From: Paracyclopina nana
Taxonomy: Eukaryota; Arthropoda; Copepoda; Cyclopoida; Cyclopettidae
Direction: 5' to 3'
DNA: 64,000 nt
NCBI GenBank assembly: GCA_019096065.1
Contig: JAGUCH010000002.1
Span: forward strand, 5,654,501 to 5,718,500
In this document: piece after piece, positions 1 to 14,412 of the stretch
Numbering within the stretch: the first letter of the stretch is position 1
Layout: the number at the start of each line of letters is the position of its first letter
The notes under the pieces: generated by a model
The model's database searches: none
The model's input: the letters and a program-made list of their open reading frames with translations, nothing else
Told to the model about the DNA's origin: nothing
Program-made: the position numbers and the translations under genes

Positions 1-3000
1 AGAAACAAATCTGTAATTGATGATGTTGCCCGCGTCAAAGTCCAGGGCACTCAGAGTGAACACATTGGCTCCAGGGCCCACAAGGTCACGGTCCAGCTCA
101 CCAATGCAGCCGACCCTCTCGAATTGAGGCCGGTTGTCGTTAATGTCTGATAGTCGAACTGTCAGCCTCATTTCAGTCTGCCTCCGATACGGAGTGCCCC
201 AATCACTGGCTCTGACCTTCAAGTGGTACACTCGACGGTCAGACTCGAAGTCCAGCAGCCTTTTCGACTTGATCTGGCCGGTGAAGTCGTCGATTTCGAA
301 TGGCACCTGTTCCCCATCCAGGTTGGCAATGCTGTATGAGATGTACCCGTTTTCGCCAGAGTCCTCGTCAAAGGCCACCACTTTGTAGACCTCAGAGCCC
401 GCCGGCTTGTTCTCCTCGAAGCTGACTTCCTTGAAGAAGCCATCTCTGAAGCGAGGATCGTTATCGTTCACGTCGACAACGTAGATGCGCACTTTGGCCG
501 AGCTCTGCTTTCTCATACCCGAGTTGGCATGGTCCAAGGCCGTCACTGTCAAACTGAAGGCCGACTTGACCTCAGCGTCCAGGGGCTTATCGATGTACAG
601 CACTCCTGTCTTAGGATTGATGCGAAAATGGCCATCTCTGTTTCCGGCCACTATGCTCAGGCTGACCTTGGCATTCGATCCCTGGTCTTCATCGGTGGCC
701 TTTAGTCGCAATATAGGCGTGTTCACTGGCACACTCTCGTTAACTTTCACTTCATACATCTCCCTATCGAAGACTGGAGCATGATCATTTAGGTCTGCCA
801 GTCTCACGTGAACTTCCTTGTAGGAGGCCCTCGGTGGGTAGCCTTTATCTATGGCCTTTAGCGTCAAATTGTAGCCATAAGGGGAAATTTCCCGGTCTAG
901 AAGTCGCAGCACTTCGATGTTGAACTCGTTCGGGTCGTTGACCGAGGGCTGCGTGATGCGAAAATGAGCCTCAGGGTCACCCTCGATAATCTCGAGACTG
1001 GCCACTTCCCCGTGACGGCCTTCATCGGGATCCTCGATACGCACAATTGCGTATATGTCGGCATTGGATTGCTCAATGACCTCTGGCAAGTGATGGACCT
1101 CGATGGACGGATCATGAAGGTTGACCTGCAATAATGAAAGCCATGCTACTCAATGAAGATCGATACAGAAAAGTCATTTTCGATTTCCCTTGGGATTAGA
1201 AAGCAAAGCTTTGCGTAATTGAGGACACAGCAAGCTAGCATATAGTGGTAATAATAAATTACTCTTTTTCGCTTCTGAAGACGCATTTCTTCTCTGATAT
1301 CAATTAGAGAGCTCATCTTGCATTTCAGCTAGCTTTCTTTTATGTCAATTATCGCGGTTACGGTCGAATCCACGTAAATAAAGTATCCACCACTACGAAA
1401 TGCATGCAAGATCCATCTCATTCACATGGATGGATATTCCATCATCATGGATCACATTTTCGGCAGGAGCCATCTCTTGCAAAACTCTTGACTTTTAATT
1501 TCACGCTCTTAAAATTCTGCAGCTAGGAAAGGGGGGCGATGAACCCTATTTCTACACGCAGCAAAGCAACTGTCAATCATGCCGCAGCAATTAACAGTGT
1601 TGTCAAGCTCGAAAAGTAGTCAGATTGAAAAGGAATATATCTTGAGCATTGGCATATTGACTTCCAATGCCGCCTAGTGCTATTTGTTAAACCTGGAAAA
1701 ATCCTCAATTCTGCCTCGGGGAGAGGAGGATTTGCAATTTTCGATAATATTGGCTACCATGTACTCTTGCAAAGTATCAATTTATTTTTAGTACCTGTCT
1801 GACAGAAAGTTGAATTGTGGCCGTATCTGGAGCTCTGGTAGCGAATCTTGATTTGGCACCTCGATCTTGAGCCACGACGGTGATGTCATGCTTGGCCATT
1901 TTTTGGAAGGATAAAGGCCGCGTCAGGGAGATCACGCCTGTCACCGGATCCACGGCAAACGAGGACTTGGGCTCGGTCAAGCTGAAGTAGATCTCACCGT
2001 TGATCCCACTGTCAGCGTCATCAGCTTGGACTTGGCCAACACTCTGGAAGAGACAATCACACAAATGAGCGATTTCTTGCACACAATGCGTGGCACGACA
2101 GCCGGAAATGATTGGTAGCGAAGCGATATACTTTTTATGCCTCGACTATTACTGCAGCTTTACTAGCCACCAAATAGTTTTCCAGCAAACTTTTTCCCTT
2201 TTGGCAAACAAAGGGCGAAACTTTCGTGAGATTTTCATTCAATAACTGGTTTTGCGAGGACAAACACGCAACAAGGCAAAGGGAGGATGTAACGAGATGC
2301 TAAAACAGACGTCAAAATTGTTAGCTTGACGCAGAGCTCATTAAAAGTAATTTTAGTAATTGCCCAGCATCATTATGGCACACACAATGGGCCATTATCT
2401 GCAACAGCATAATTTTATCATAATGCATGTGGGGCTTTCAAAAAGTTGGAAGCTGCTCTCTTCCCTTCAGAAACTTTTGACCTTCCATAGAATAAAATTC
2501 ACCCACGCAGGGCATGACTCAAGTTTCAGCGTTATATATTTTACTAGACGAAATTCCTTTACGGGCTGAACTGAGAGAAACATCACAAAACCTCCCCATA
2601 CAATGTTACTGAGAATTTCTGATTCTTGATATTTGGATGGAAACGAGTCCTGAAAGCAAGTTTTGGCCCAACTTTCCTCGTCGTGATTTCATCAAGCGCA
2701 TTTTCGAGCGAAAATAGGAGTTGAGGACATGTCAAGAATTTTTTCGGCGAAAATGACCCATAAACCTCTTCGAAACGGAGAGATAAAAAGCAGCGCCTTT
2801 TTCTTCTCTGAAACTCGTACAATTCGAGAAATGGCTAGGCCATGAAATCAGGAATTTTTCGCGAAATAAATCATCTCTCGTTCTCCCAGGAGAAGCAGAA
2901 AGGAATTTTCAATTTTCGTGGCCTTGGCACAGAGGTTGTTGCAGTTAAATTGTCAGGTTTTTATGCAAATCTGTTTATGTTGCACAACCTAGTCGATCCT

Positions 3001-4525
3001 CGCCAAAATATTAGCTATGGCTTTGTGTCCAGAAATTAGTCGCAGTGCTAGCCCATGCGACACATACGGCAATTTTCGCAGAAAAAAGTTTGACATTCAT
3101 CTTCATTATGCAAAGTGGTTTGCAGCCACTAGAACAGCCTGAAGGGCTAAAAAATGGCACATTTTACAAACTACGCGGAGCCATTTGATTTACATGCAAG
3201 AGCAAGTTCAAAATGTAGCTTTTAGCCTTTTATGGTGACAATTTGTGCCCGAGTGGTGAACCGTTTTTCCCACAGTGTCCATCAGAAACCATTTCACAAG
3301 GAAAAAATAGGGAAACACCCACAAAAATTCATTGTTAAAAATATCAAATGCTAGGCCATGCGACGCTTGCTAATTGCAAAAAGCAAAAAGCTTCAAGGAT
3401 TGAAACGAATTAGGCAAAAATGCATCTCGGTGGTAAATGGCATGAAAACGCCAAAGAAATGGGCCGCATCTATCCGTGTCATTAAACGATCTTGCAGCCC
3501 AAATAGCCATGCAGCATCCCATGGAGGCCCTACTACCATATAAATACACGACTACTGCTGCAGCGGTTTTTTTATGTTAGAAGTAAACACGGCTTCGGCA
3601 GTACACAGTTATTTTTCACGGGCACCAACCAGCACTACCTTATTTGCAAAATTGCACTTTTTGCAACACGTACTGCCAATGCGAGAGACTTGATTGGTAG
3701 CTAAACTTTTCTTTGTAGTAACTTTCATCCCACGAGATGTGGGGGAAAATATCTTGTTTTACACGTGGCAAAAATGATGGATTGTCATGTAAAATCGAGC
3801 CAGAATTGAAGCAGGGCCCACGTGGGTCTTAATTAAAAGCTAATCCGTTTTTCCGCCAAATCGTCAAGGGCAAAGCAACAAAATGTAAACAAACTGACCT
3901 GATGCAACGGCGTGTCCTCGGGAACGACGAAAGCGTACTTCGAAGGCTGAAAGAAGGGGTCGAGGTCGTTCACGTCCTTCACCCTGACCCTGACGACCGT
4001 GCTGGCCTCCGAAGCCGTTTTGAGGCGACGATGGGACCCGTCTCGCACGCGGGTGCGAATGTCAAGCTCGTAGACGTCTCGACGCTCCCGGTTGAGCACG
4101 TCCATGTTGTTGGTCCGGGTGCGGATGAGCAGGAACACAAAGTCGCCCACGGCCTCGGCCTCGGCTTTGAAGAAACCGTCGTCATCGCCGGACTTGATGC
4201 GGAACCTGATGACGAGGTTGGGATCGGCGGCGGGTAGAGGGATGCCCATTTTGGTGCTCAGGTCAGTGGGCACGGCGTACACTTTTCCCATGCTGTTCTC
4301 CGGGATCACCACGTCGTAGGCCTCTTGCGTGAAGGCCAGCTCGTGGTTCAGCTGGGTCTTGTCCTCGACAAAGTCCTCGTGGTCATCGAACACCTCGTTG
4401 TCGGAGTCGTTTTCGTCTCGCGTCTGGCATTGTGCCGTGTGCAGAGCGATGAGCAGCAGAAGCGTGAGGCTGCCCCAGCCTCGCCCTCGGGGTCTTCGTC
4501 GACCCGAATGCCTGTTTTCGTTCAT
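1..4525 (-). CDS. kug: Fat-like protocadherin, N-terminal part (runs off the left edge)
   Basis: Giant adhesion receptor of the FAT1/2/3 (fly kugelei/fat2) class, acting at the plasma membrane in planar polarity and collective epithelial movement. Coding exons read from the right: 3899-4525 (209 codons), 1795-2043 (83 codons) and 1-1125 (at least 375 codons, open to the edge). All junctions are GT-AG and phase 0. The protein opens with a basic n-region and a signal peptide (LLLLIALHTAQC), then an acidic linker, then cadherin repeats: the first in exon 1, the second across exons 1 and 2, and repeats 3 to 6 in exon 3. Calcium-binding motifs visible include DADSG, DLNDHAP, DVNDNDP and DINDNRP. 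The stretch FTQEAYDVVIPENSMGKVYA and the segment RASDWGTPYRR match the start of FAT1-type proteins rather than Fat/FAT4. The start was chosen because the signal peptide follows it directly. The remaining cadherin repeats, EGF/laminin-G domains, membrane segment and tail must lie beyond position 1. Confidence 0.88.
1126..1794 (-). other. Intron 2 of the Fat-like gene
   Basis: A 669-bp intron with a GTACTA donor at 1794 and a TTGCAG acceptor ending at 1126. I see no ORF, RNA gene or repeat in it. Confidence 0.8.
2044..3898 (-). other. Intron 1 of the Fat-like gene
   Basis: A 1,855-bp intron with a GTCAGT donor at 3898 and a CTTCCAG acceptor ending at 2044. Open stretches inside are short and have no coding character. 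No RNA gene or repeat recognised. Confidence 0.8.
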
Positions 4526-7500
4526 GTCGCTCTGCTGGGGATTTCACATGGTCGATTCTCCTCTCTGTGCGCTTCGTTTGGCCGTCCGGCAAACACTGAG
4601 TGTCGCTGAGCCTTCTCGGAGCATGCTGCAGCATATAGCAGAGCGAGCGTAGCGTAGCGCGCTCCTCTTTGTGAGTCAGCTGCGAGTTGAGCCTGAGCGA
4701 CGCCGACGGGGACGAGGGCGCGAGCGAGCCGGTGAGCCTCATCTGCTTACTGCTGCCATGGAGAGAAGCACGGAAAATAGCCGAAAGAAAGAGAAGCGTC
4801 ATCTCCATTCGGTCACCTTTTACTACCTGGTGCTGCTGGTCACGGAGCGGTTGACCGGCTTGGTGGTGAGCATCGAGTCTCTCTTTCATCTCGTTCTCGC
4901 ATCTCGTTACTATCGTTTGCCCAGACGCGGATCGATGGTAATGGTCGTAAGACCGGCGACGGATCGATGCTCGACTGATGATAGCAGACCAACTTTCCGA
5001 ATTCACCATACACTGACTGCTACCGTATTATGCCATCCGTCGATGCTTCTTTAAACTTTCTTTGATGACTCATCAAAGAACCCCTGCCTGGTGCTTGCAC
5101 CTCCCAGGCATGTTTTCCTACTTGCTCGCGTTTGGATCCTCGTTTGGTGGAAAAGCCTCCTGATATGGTAAAAAAGGCAGACATGGCTGTAAATTGGTGG
5201 CAGTGATGGTGAAAGCGACGGATTAGACCATTTCGCCATCACCGTCCAGAGAAAACCATTTATGGCCGTGATATACGTTGGCATCTCTCCTCGGGGAGCT
5301 TCCACCACTCGTGGACGAAATAAGGGACTTTCCCGCATAGTTATGACTATTTCTCTCAATAGAAGTAGAAAATGATGACTCGCCCATCCATCATCAAGGG
5401 AATGGCAGCAGCCGTCCTAGCTTCGTAAAGAGAGAGAAGCCGAGCTGATAAATAATGATGATGGGCAGCCACAAATGCAATTTGTGACCTACCGGTAATG
5501 CATTTGCTAATTCCGCCAGACGGTCGAACAGACAATGTGAAAAAAGCAGCTCTTTTATCATATCTGTACGTCAAACCTAAGTGATTGACGGGCGCCGATA
5601 GTTGCTGGCAGCAGCCGTGATTTGCTGGGTAATTAGTGCACCAGAGCATTGCTATTCCCAGCTGGAAAGCTATTCTGAGGTTGCAGAATTCGAACGCACA
5701 CACAAAAACTCTTAGAAAGCTGCCAAAAATCTCTCGTGGGACATGTGTGACTATCCGGAAAGCTCGAACTCACCCTCTCTTTGCTCTGCACTCTTTTGAA
5801 AATGTATCATTGGGGAATGAAGACGCGGTCCTCGCTGAATTGAGCTTTCTTTTTCAGAAGCAGGGTGTAAAAGATTTGGCAAGATTCTTTATCTTTCCAA
5901 TAGGCCTGAAGTAGCAAACAAGCGGAAAACGCACACAAATTGCCGGCTAAACTTCTGCGATCGTAATCTGGTATCTGCAAATTGGACCCAAAATTGAAGC
6001 ATAAAAGGAAGTGATAATTTAGATGCAAAACCAAGACTCTCTCGATCCACTGCACTGCAAATAAGCAGAAGCAGGATCGAAATGAACATTTCCGTTTTGT
6101 GCAGCTCTAAACTTTTCTAGCCCCAGTTTCATTTGTGGAGAGTGGTTGTTGCTAATTTCGAGGCTGCTGAGTCAATAAAATAGACTTTTCCTCTCGCCAA
6201 GTTTTGCAATTTGACAAGATCTGTTGCAAAAATGCAGAATACATTAAAGAGCTTCCTCCTCTTGCTAGTTCTCGTTCCAAGCAATAATAATCTTTGTGTC
6301 TCTGAAGCAGTTCAACTTTAGTGTAAGATCACATTTCACTACTCTAGTCAAAATTCTCCAGCTTTTAAAAGGAGTGAAGCCAAGCTTGCTATACTACTAT
6401 TAGCAGCCCATTTTCATTGAACCCTGAAGTCAGCTATTCTGTAACTTTTATCTGCAGAAACATGTTTAACAATTTGCTGTAGTCCTATTCTGAATTCGGG
6501 CCCTTGAGAACAGTCCTTGGGGACTCTGAGGAAAAGCAGCAAGGGCCTAAGAGCCTTTTAGACCTCTTTGTACCACGACTACTCTGGATCTCGGAGAGAC
6601 CTTTCAAATCCACTACCAACCTTGCTTAGCGCTACAACTCACCTAAGAGGCCATGTTAAGCATGCAGATGTCACAAACAGGTTGAATAAATTGATTTTGC
6701 CGCCATTTTGTTTACTAACAAGGTGTGCGCCAATTTCGTTTGCCAACCACATCTTACGAAATTGCTTTCTTCGCACTTGCTTATTTTGCACCAGAGAGGC
6801 TGCAGGAAAGGAGATGCTGGGACACGATAAAACTTTTATATTGTTCCACTTGAAGAGGCTCTGAAGTGCAGATATTGAGCGACCGAAACTTTGAAGATCA
6901 GAATTCAGCTTTTTTTCAATTGTCCTTTTTGACCCCACAAGTTTTGAATCATTTGTGAGAAGTTCATGCGATGATGCCAGAAAATAGCTTCATGCTTTGA
7001 GAACATGGCACATGCATGCAGCACTCTATTGGAAGAAGCAAAATATCACATGACCACTAACAAGTGATCATTAAATGCGCGTGATTTCCTCCCCAGATAA
7101 AAAGGGGTGGCCTACATTTGCTACAGTGATGATGGGTGAAAATCTTGCGATGATGGCTCCTTGCAGTACCATCAGTGCTAAAGCACTTTTTCCAAGCCTC
7201 TGTCAAAGCAGTAAAACTTCAGCTTCGACTCTTATCAGCTACGTTTGAATGAATGCTAACTTTGCGGATTATTTTCATCATTATGGCTCCATTCATGTAA
7301 GGATTTTAGACCTTTCTAGTTGTGCCTCACTGTCCATCATCATAAGCAAGATGAAAAGATTGCACGCACAGCAAAAAATAATGCATGCACCTCGCATCTG
7401 CAGCAGCAAAAGTTTGGGTCAGAGGCAAAAAAAATCACTAATGATGATGAAACTCTAGATTGAGCCGCAGAATCACACTTGAGAAAGGGGATTTGCACCT

Positions 7501-10500
7501 CCTCAGACTCCCATTTTTTGCAATCAGCTTTTAAGCTTGGGACGGCTTAGCCCAATTACTTCAAAGTCATCATAAGAACCAACGTTGATAACCCAAATTG
7601 ACCCACATAGCGAGAGATTTCTGCATGCAAAGTGGTACCATCAAAGGGCCTTTTCATGTGTGCAAAATAAGCGTTTTTTGCCCGAGGAGTCTTGCTAATG
7701 GACTCTCAATTTCATGCCAATTTGTGATTAATGCTCATCGAAGGATTACATATAGGGCGTTGCCTTCATTCTGCTTCCAAAATTAGCCGCCAAGCGTCAG
7801 AGGCGCTTCTCGCCTAATACCCCCATCAGCAAGAGTGTTCGAAATCTGATTTCATCGCCTGGAAACACGAATGTAGCATTAATTTTAGGATTCCTAGGCT
7901 TAGTCAAATTCCTGTTCAAACAAAGAGAGACATTCATGCTGAATGAAGGTAGACAAACTGCAAATAGTGAGGAACTACTGCAACTTTTCTTCATCCAACC
8001 ATATGGCCTAAAATCCCACTGCTCAACATTCTTTCATTGGAGGCTTTTGCAAGATGGCAAGATCGATTCTACATAGCTACAAGCTCGCTCCCATCATCAA
8101 TCTAGGTAAGTGGGCTTTAATTAAAAGCACCATGGCCAGCATAAATTCAGCCGGGATCTTTTCCCAGGGGGCAAAATTATTTGGCACCTTCGAGCAGCAG
8201 CTCTTCTGATAAATTTGAAAATAATCCGACCTTGATCCTTTAAAGTGAAGTGGGCCACCCTTTTTTCACGTAACTTGAGTCCACCTTGTGTTTTCTAGCA
8301 GTTTCTGGCAAAACACCACACTGAGCAAATTCTGAGCAAAGTAGCTCGATCCTCGGTGTGTTAAAATTGAGAGTTTCTCGCTGCATGAGAAGCAGCAGTT
8401 TAGTCAATATTTGCTCAAGATTTGTTGCATTTCAGCCGTAGCAGCTCACTGAAGCTGCTCTCCACCAGATCAAAGGTGTATCAGTTGTCACCGCGTAATT
8501 TAAGTGAACTGTAGAAAGCCATTCTGTGGAATCGCCCGGAATCATGAACTGCATCGCTGCAGCGTAGGTTTGCATGATGTTTCATGTCAGTGTCATTCTT
8601 CTAGTAGCTAATACTACTACACAACCCCTTATCAAGTCATTGAGATAAGTGGCATTAGCCGCAAAGTCAGTGAACTCTTTCAGACACACTGTCCTTGGGT
8701 CCCTACTTGTCGTATTTGCTTTTGACCCTGCCATAAAACTTTCACTCGCCATTTCTTATCTGCTGAGCAGCTTCTATTGCGCTTTTGGGTAAAAGTTGGA
8801 AGCAACTGGGCTCTTTTAAAAGTGCTTGGAAATGCTGCAAGCAAACTAAAGCAACGGGGATATTTTTGCAATATCAGCAGCATGTCTCGAAAAACACAAT
8901 AAATCACTGTTTGAACTTTCCCGCCAAATGGAAGATAACAATAGCAAAAGCAATTAAACTTTAGGCGGCGATGGAACTGAGCCCATATCTGATGCATGAT
9001 ACACAATCCTATCCAGATGACCTTTGCACTACAGCATCAAATGTAATGAATAATCACGGGCTGGGGAGAGAAAAGTTCGCCGTTTATTTCTCCTTGAAAA
9101 AAATAGACGCAAAAAAGAAAAGCTGCAATCATTGTTTTCATCTCCTTTTCTCGAAGGTGACTCATTTGGGTTAATTGCTGCATTTTTAAATCAGCCGCCA
9201 GATAGATATCTTGTGCAATTTTGCTCATTCATGACGTCATTTGCATGCAATGCTCCGCTGCAATCTTGCGGGTTTCTGCCACTAATCACGATTCCTTTAG
9301 AATTAATCAGGATGACATGACAACATCAGCAGTAGCTGGGTGAAAATGCCAGCATTGAGCACAAATGAGCACACACAAATCGTGTGCATTATCTGCAACA
9401 ATATAAAGGGAGCAATGGAGAAACCTCTAGCGGCAATAATGGAAGGAGCAAACAATCTTCATGATTCCTAATGAAGTCTATGAAATGTTCTATCAGATCA
9501 CAAAATATGCTTCTCAAGCAGGTTATTGGTGATACGCATAGAGATGATTTTAATCATGTCCTAAATTCTCAAGGTGCACAGGCTCAAATTTAACACCCAC
9601 AAGCAATTTCACTCTTCCCTTTCTAGACAGAGGCTTATAAGTTGTACAGATCCTGTCAAAACAAAGTCAACACTTTTTTGGATGAAAAAACTATAGTGAA
9701 AAATGGACCCCTTATTAATTGCAGGCAATTTCTCATTTTAGCTCCCGCTAGCAAAGATTTTTTTCATCAGCTCGATCTTGGTATTTTTGCCAAGAATGAG
9801 TCACACCAGCAATTTAGAAAAAGTTCTGATGGAAATTATCGACCATAGTTCATGTTAAGGAAGGATTATTACAATAATGACAACTTTCATTAACGACTTG
9901 GAAAACAACAATTAGGCAAAAGTTTTAGTCGTTTGAAAACCCTATAAAATTACCTTATCTACGCAGTTAAATAAAATGAAACAATATAGAGCTATGGGTT
10001 AAAATAAGGTGTATGTTGTATTTGCTTGCAATTAATTCCTTTCTCATCATGTAACATATATTTGCAGCAAAAAGCCGACCACATACAAAAAACCTTTTTG
10101 CCACTTGGTCATTTTTTGCCAATTCATCTTGGGCCTCTTCAAAGGCAAGATGTACAAAGAAGTAACCATGACTCCATTCATAGAAGCAAACACTGTATTG
10201 AAATGTTTTCAAAGTTAACTTTCGTTTTGAATTCAAACAGAACTATTTGGCAGACACAAATGGGTAGTTATAGGTGTGCTAAAGTTTCATTAGTTCCCAA
10301 TGTGAATTGTTTTTGTGTCAAACTCCATTATTTGCTGTGCTCCTTCTGAGGATTTAATGGGTCTGTGTGTACTTTATGCAAATGAAAACCAGCCTGGAAA
10401 AACAATTGCTTCTTCTTCAGAGGTAAATAATAACTCCAATGTGCTAAGAAGTTGAGCAACAACAATTTCAAAGTTGTTTACAAAAAAGGTTAGCACCAAC

Positions 10501-12734
10501 TCAGCTCTTCTTAAAATGGCGCTTCTGTTTCATTTGGGTAATTTTAAATACAGGATTCTGTTCACTAAAGTGTAAAAACTCATGAATGATGTGAGCCATT
10601 ACATATTTGGTCCCAACATTTTCTATCTGGTCATGCTGGTTTTCATGTCACTGCCCTCACTCAGAATTAGACATTAGACTTGCCTTTTAAGGCCCTGCTG
10701 GCTGGTGCAAAAAAGAAACTTATATTTCATCTTTGCATTGTGGGGCTAAAAAGTACGAAATCATTGAGATGACCCAGCATATACCCTCGATATGTGGGAA
10801 TAGTTAAACTTGGGTGGATTCAATATAGTAGCAGCTTTTGACCAATTGTGTCCCCAGGTTTAGATTTGTGTGGGTGACAAGTATACGACATGAAAAATTG
10901 GCCTCATACATTTCTTTTAAAGCCTTTTCCCTTTGTAAGTGTGACTTGGAGCATTTCCCCCCTTCAACAGAGATGATCATCACAAAAAGTGGGGGTGAAC
11001 TTTTTCCCCCACTTACACTTAGGGATTAGAATGGCTTAGAAAATACTGGATACAATTTTTTTGACCTCCTTCCATTTGCTAAAATATGGAATATTCTACA
11101 AACCTCATCAATTAAAATTAGTCATGGTTTAGCCGATGCCTATAATTTGTGAAATAACTTGGCGGTTAAATCTTTGAATAATTCAAAAAACAATCAGCTG
11201 AGTTTTGAGCATGAAACGAAGCTGGAAACTAGAAAACTGACACACACGCAGTTTATGGCTGTGTATTTATTGGGCAACTCCAGGCGAAGCATCATTACCA
11301 TGCCTAGACATGAACATGATGATAATCATCACAATCTGGGAGGTTTGGATTTATTTCCATTTTTCACTCACAGCACAGCGGGAAGCTATAAGCAATAAAT
11401 GTGCATTTTGCCACAAGATGGCGCTGATAAACAGCTCAGCTATGGAACCGGTACATAACAGAATTGGGCCTTTTTTGCTGAAGGGTGTAACAGACATAAA
11501 AATAATGCCACTGTTAAAATAGCTGCTGCTCTTTTCTTCCTGCATGAAACACTGAGCAACTTTTTTTGCAGCTACTTTGAAGTGTCAACCGTCTCCAATT
11601 TAGTAACAAGGTAAACGTTCGTGACATGTCAAATGCAGCTGGGGGTGCCAAGTTTCACGAGATTTACCGCATTGCATTCCGTACAAGATGGCTATTTACT
11701 TTTTAAACTCTTGCTCAGCTTTCCGAGTAAAAATAGATGCTCGTGATGAGAAAGTGGAATTCTAGTGACTGCAGAAGGGAAAACAATCAAAACGAAGAAG
11801 AAGCATATACTCACCACATAATTCATGTTGCAAAATATCAAGCTACAGTCCCTCTAGTACATTCTTGACCTCATGCAGTGTGATCAATCCAATTCAACTT
11901 GCTCTACAGGAATTCTGCACAGAAAGTGTTCAGCAAAAAAGCAAATTCCTCATTGAATTTCTTATGACTAATGCTTTGGCTCATGACCATTTTTAGATAG
12001 CTGGGCCATTTATTCTCCCTCTCTTTTTATGCTGCGCTGCAGTTTGCACTCAGTAAGAAGGTCTGTCCATGAACTGGATAAATGTGAATAATATGTACAT
12101 TACATGTTCAATGCAAAAGGGGGTGGGGTTGAGCTATTACACCCTTGGATTTTGAGCAATCATTTCAGCACACTGCACTGGGGGGATTTTTTTTTCAAAC
12201 TCTACCTAAACCTTCTTAGAGTTATTAAAAATATTTCATGTATTTAAATTTGCCTAACTTAGATGAGATAAATGAAAGAAGATTATCAACCCTAAAAATG
12301 TTGGAGCTGTGCACTCATTCACACAGTGGGTGCTCTTGTGGTTTGGAAAAATTCCATCTTTAAGCACTCCCTCCCCTCGTATACTCATACTATTCACTGT
12401 ATATGTATCTATATAGAATGGTAAAACACGCTTCAGACTTCATTTCCCATGAAAAATTGGTCTTCATTTTGCTATCGTAAAGGCTTGAAGAATTTTTGTC
12501 CCTAGGAAAAAAGTTCTGCGGATAAAGTACTCAGCGTAATTGAACTATAATCAAATGACGGCTCGTAAAAACCCTTGGACAACATATGTACAGAAAAAGG
12601 GGTAAAGGCAGGGGATGAAAAATTCACTTAGGGGTTTATGAGCATATAAAATTGCATTACAATTTGGGCTAAATGCTATTCTTTCATGAGCAATTGAGCA
12701 CAAATCTCAGTGCAGTGAATAATTAGGTATGGAA
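4526..12734. other. 8.2 kb without a recognised gene, upstream of the Fat-like gene
   Basis: About 4526-4800 is unusually GC- and CpG-rich and abuts the Fat-like first coding exon, so it probably holds 5' UTR and promoter for the minus-strand gene. The rest is AT-rich. Its open frames are short, occur on both strands and show no family I know. A TGACGTCA palindrome lies at 9232-9239. I see no RNA gene or mobile element here. It may be intergenic or a long 5' UTR intron with enhancers. Confidence 0.5.
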
Positions 12735-12807
12735 GTTTCTGTAGTGTAGTGGTTATCACGTGCGCCTCACACGCGCAAGGTCCCCGGTTCGATCCCGGGC
12801 GGAAACA
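12735..12807 (+). tRNA. tRNA-Val-CAC: tRNA-Val (anticodon CAC)
   Basis: A 73-nt cloverleaf. The acceptor stem 12735-12741 pairs with 12800-12806 (one G-U pair) and is followed by discriminator A. The A box is GTGTAGTGGTTATC. The anticodon loop CTCACAC carries CAC at 12768-12770. The T arm is CCCGG-TTCGATC-CCGGG and includes the B box. There is no intron and no encoded CCA. A T6 run at 12815-12820 fits a Pol III terminator. It matches the strongly conserved animal tRNA-Val sequence. Confidence 0.97.
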
Positions 12808-12814
12808 ATAGTTA

Positions 12815-12820
12815 TTTTTT
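12815..12820 (+). terminator. Pol III terminator of tRNA-Val
   Basis: Six T residues beginning 8 nt after the mature tRNA 3' end. Confidence 0.75.
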
Positions 12821-14408
12821 CTTAAAAATGTGCAATGGAAAGCTAGCTACTACTCTGATAAAACGTGGGGAAATTCCCCTAGACAGCTCTCTATAGACCA
12901 CAGTGGGATCCTCTTCGACCCAAAAAACTCCCAACTGCCTTTTTTTATCTTGAGCAAAATCAACAAATTCCTCAAGCTTTGGTTTTTATTTAATTTCTCC
13001 AAAATAGAAAGTTCATGCAGAGGTTAATGTTATGAAAAATGGACTTATTGGATCAGAAGAGACGACAATTACTTGAACACACACAGTATTGATCCAGTCT
13101 GGCGAGACTTTGACATTACACATTGTTGGGGACCCTGAAAAAGGCAACTTTCTCATCACCAGACTCGGAGAAGAAAGTCTACCCAAGCAAACATCAGACA
13201 CAGTAGACTTTCGGTTGCATGAAAAAATCAATCAGCTGCACCACAAAAAAGTGAACTTTTTGTGTCAGACCCCAAAAACTTGAATTATCAGTCAAAGTCA
13301 AAGAGCAAGAATTTTGAGTTTTTCATGTGTAGTGGAATGATGCATTTGACAATGAAACAAAGTCAAGAGTTGGTAAAAAGTGCTACCTTTTTATCCACTG
13401 TGCTTGTTGCCTACATGTGAATTGTGTGACCAACCTCAAGCCCTATAGATGATGCATTGAGTCTCATAGTCAACACTGACATGTCTGGAAGGCCTTTTTA
13501 CTGTGATGCAGCTATAATAGACAAGAAAATGGCCATAAACATCCATTATTACGCTGTTGAGAGATAATCTAGGCATTCAATTCAGATGATTTATGCTTAC
13601 AAAAATCTTGCCGAAAAAATATTTCCCATGAATTATTGGCATCACAGTTTTTCCCAGATGTTCATGAAGGCCAAGGTCCAGTTTATCCAGCCAAGTCTGC
13701 TAAATTTTGCTGAGAAGAAAGCCAACTGTTTATATCTACTCAAGATTTGCCCAGAAAAGTGACAAAAAGTGTACTTTGTTGAATTTACCAGTGCCTCATT
13801 TACTATACAAGTATGCCTTCAGCTGATGTAAACAAACAGCTGTTATGCATACAGATTAAGGATCCTGAACAGCCCAATTTATGTTTATGGGCCAGCTTTT
13901 GTGACAGTTTAAAAGCCACAAACAACTGCACTACATTATCCAGTCAGCATTGAGGGGCATAAATTCTTTGAGTTTCCAATTTTGCCGCTGTTTTCCAGCA
14001 ACTTCCAATTTAGAGATAAAGAGAATGTCTGTCTGGGTGATGTCTGGGTTCAATTGAATAGCTCGAGTCTTTACTTGGCCTTATCTCCCCTATGCAGCCT
14101 TGTTAGATCGCTTAATAATGGAAAAAGGCCGACATCATTAAAGGACAACAATGTCTGTTGGCACATGAACCTTTGATTTTCATTGCACTTCCCTGTCAAG
14201 ATTTATTGTCAGCTAAGTATTTTCCCCTTATGTTTGGCGGAAAATTCAGGCTAACAGAGAGATGGTAATTACAGTGCACAGCTGCTTTTGTCACACCTAC
14301 AATATGAAGCTCTAGAATGAGACATCAGATATTATCATTGTACTAAGAAACTGATACCACAATTGTTATAGTACTTTTCCTTGCTCAGGAGCAAAAAACC
14401 TCTTTGCT
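12821..14408. other. Non-coding stretch between tRNA-Val and the foldback element
   Basis: About 1.6 kb of AT-rich sequence. Only short unsupported open frames are present. I see no RNA gene or repeat. Confidence 0.5.
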
Positions 14409-14412
14409 TTAA

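Noticed and set aside
3902-4652. Plus-strand frames opposite the Fat-like first exon
   Set aside because: They are shadows of a GC-rich coding exon; the minus-strand frame has signal peptide and cadherin homology.
9232-9239. TGACGTCA palindrome as a regulatory site
   Set aside because: An isolated 8-bp word in AT-rich DNA with no nearby gene; not enough to call.
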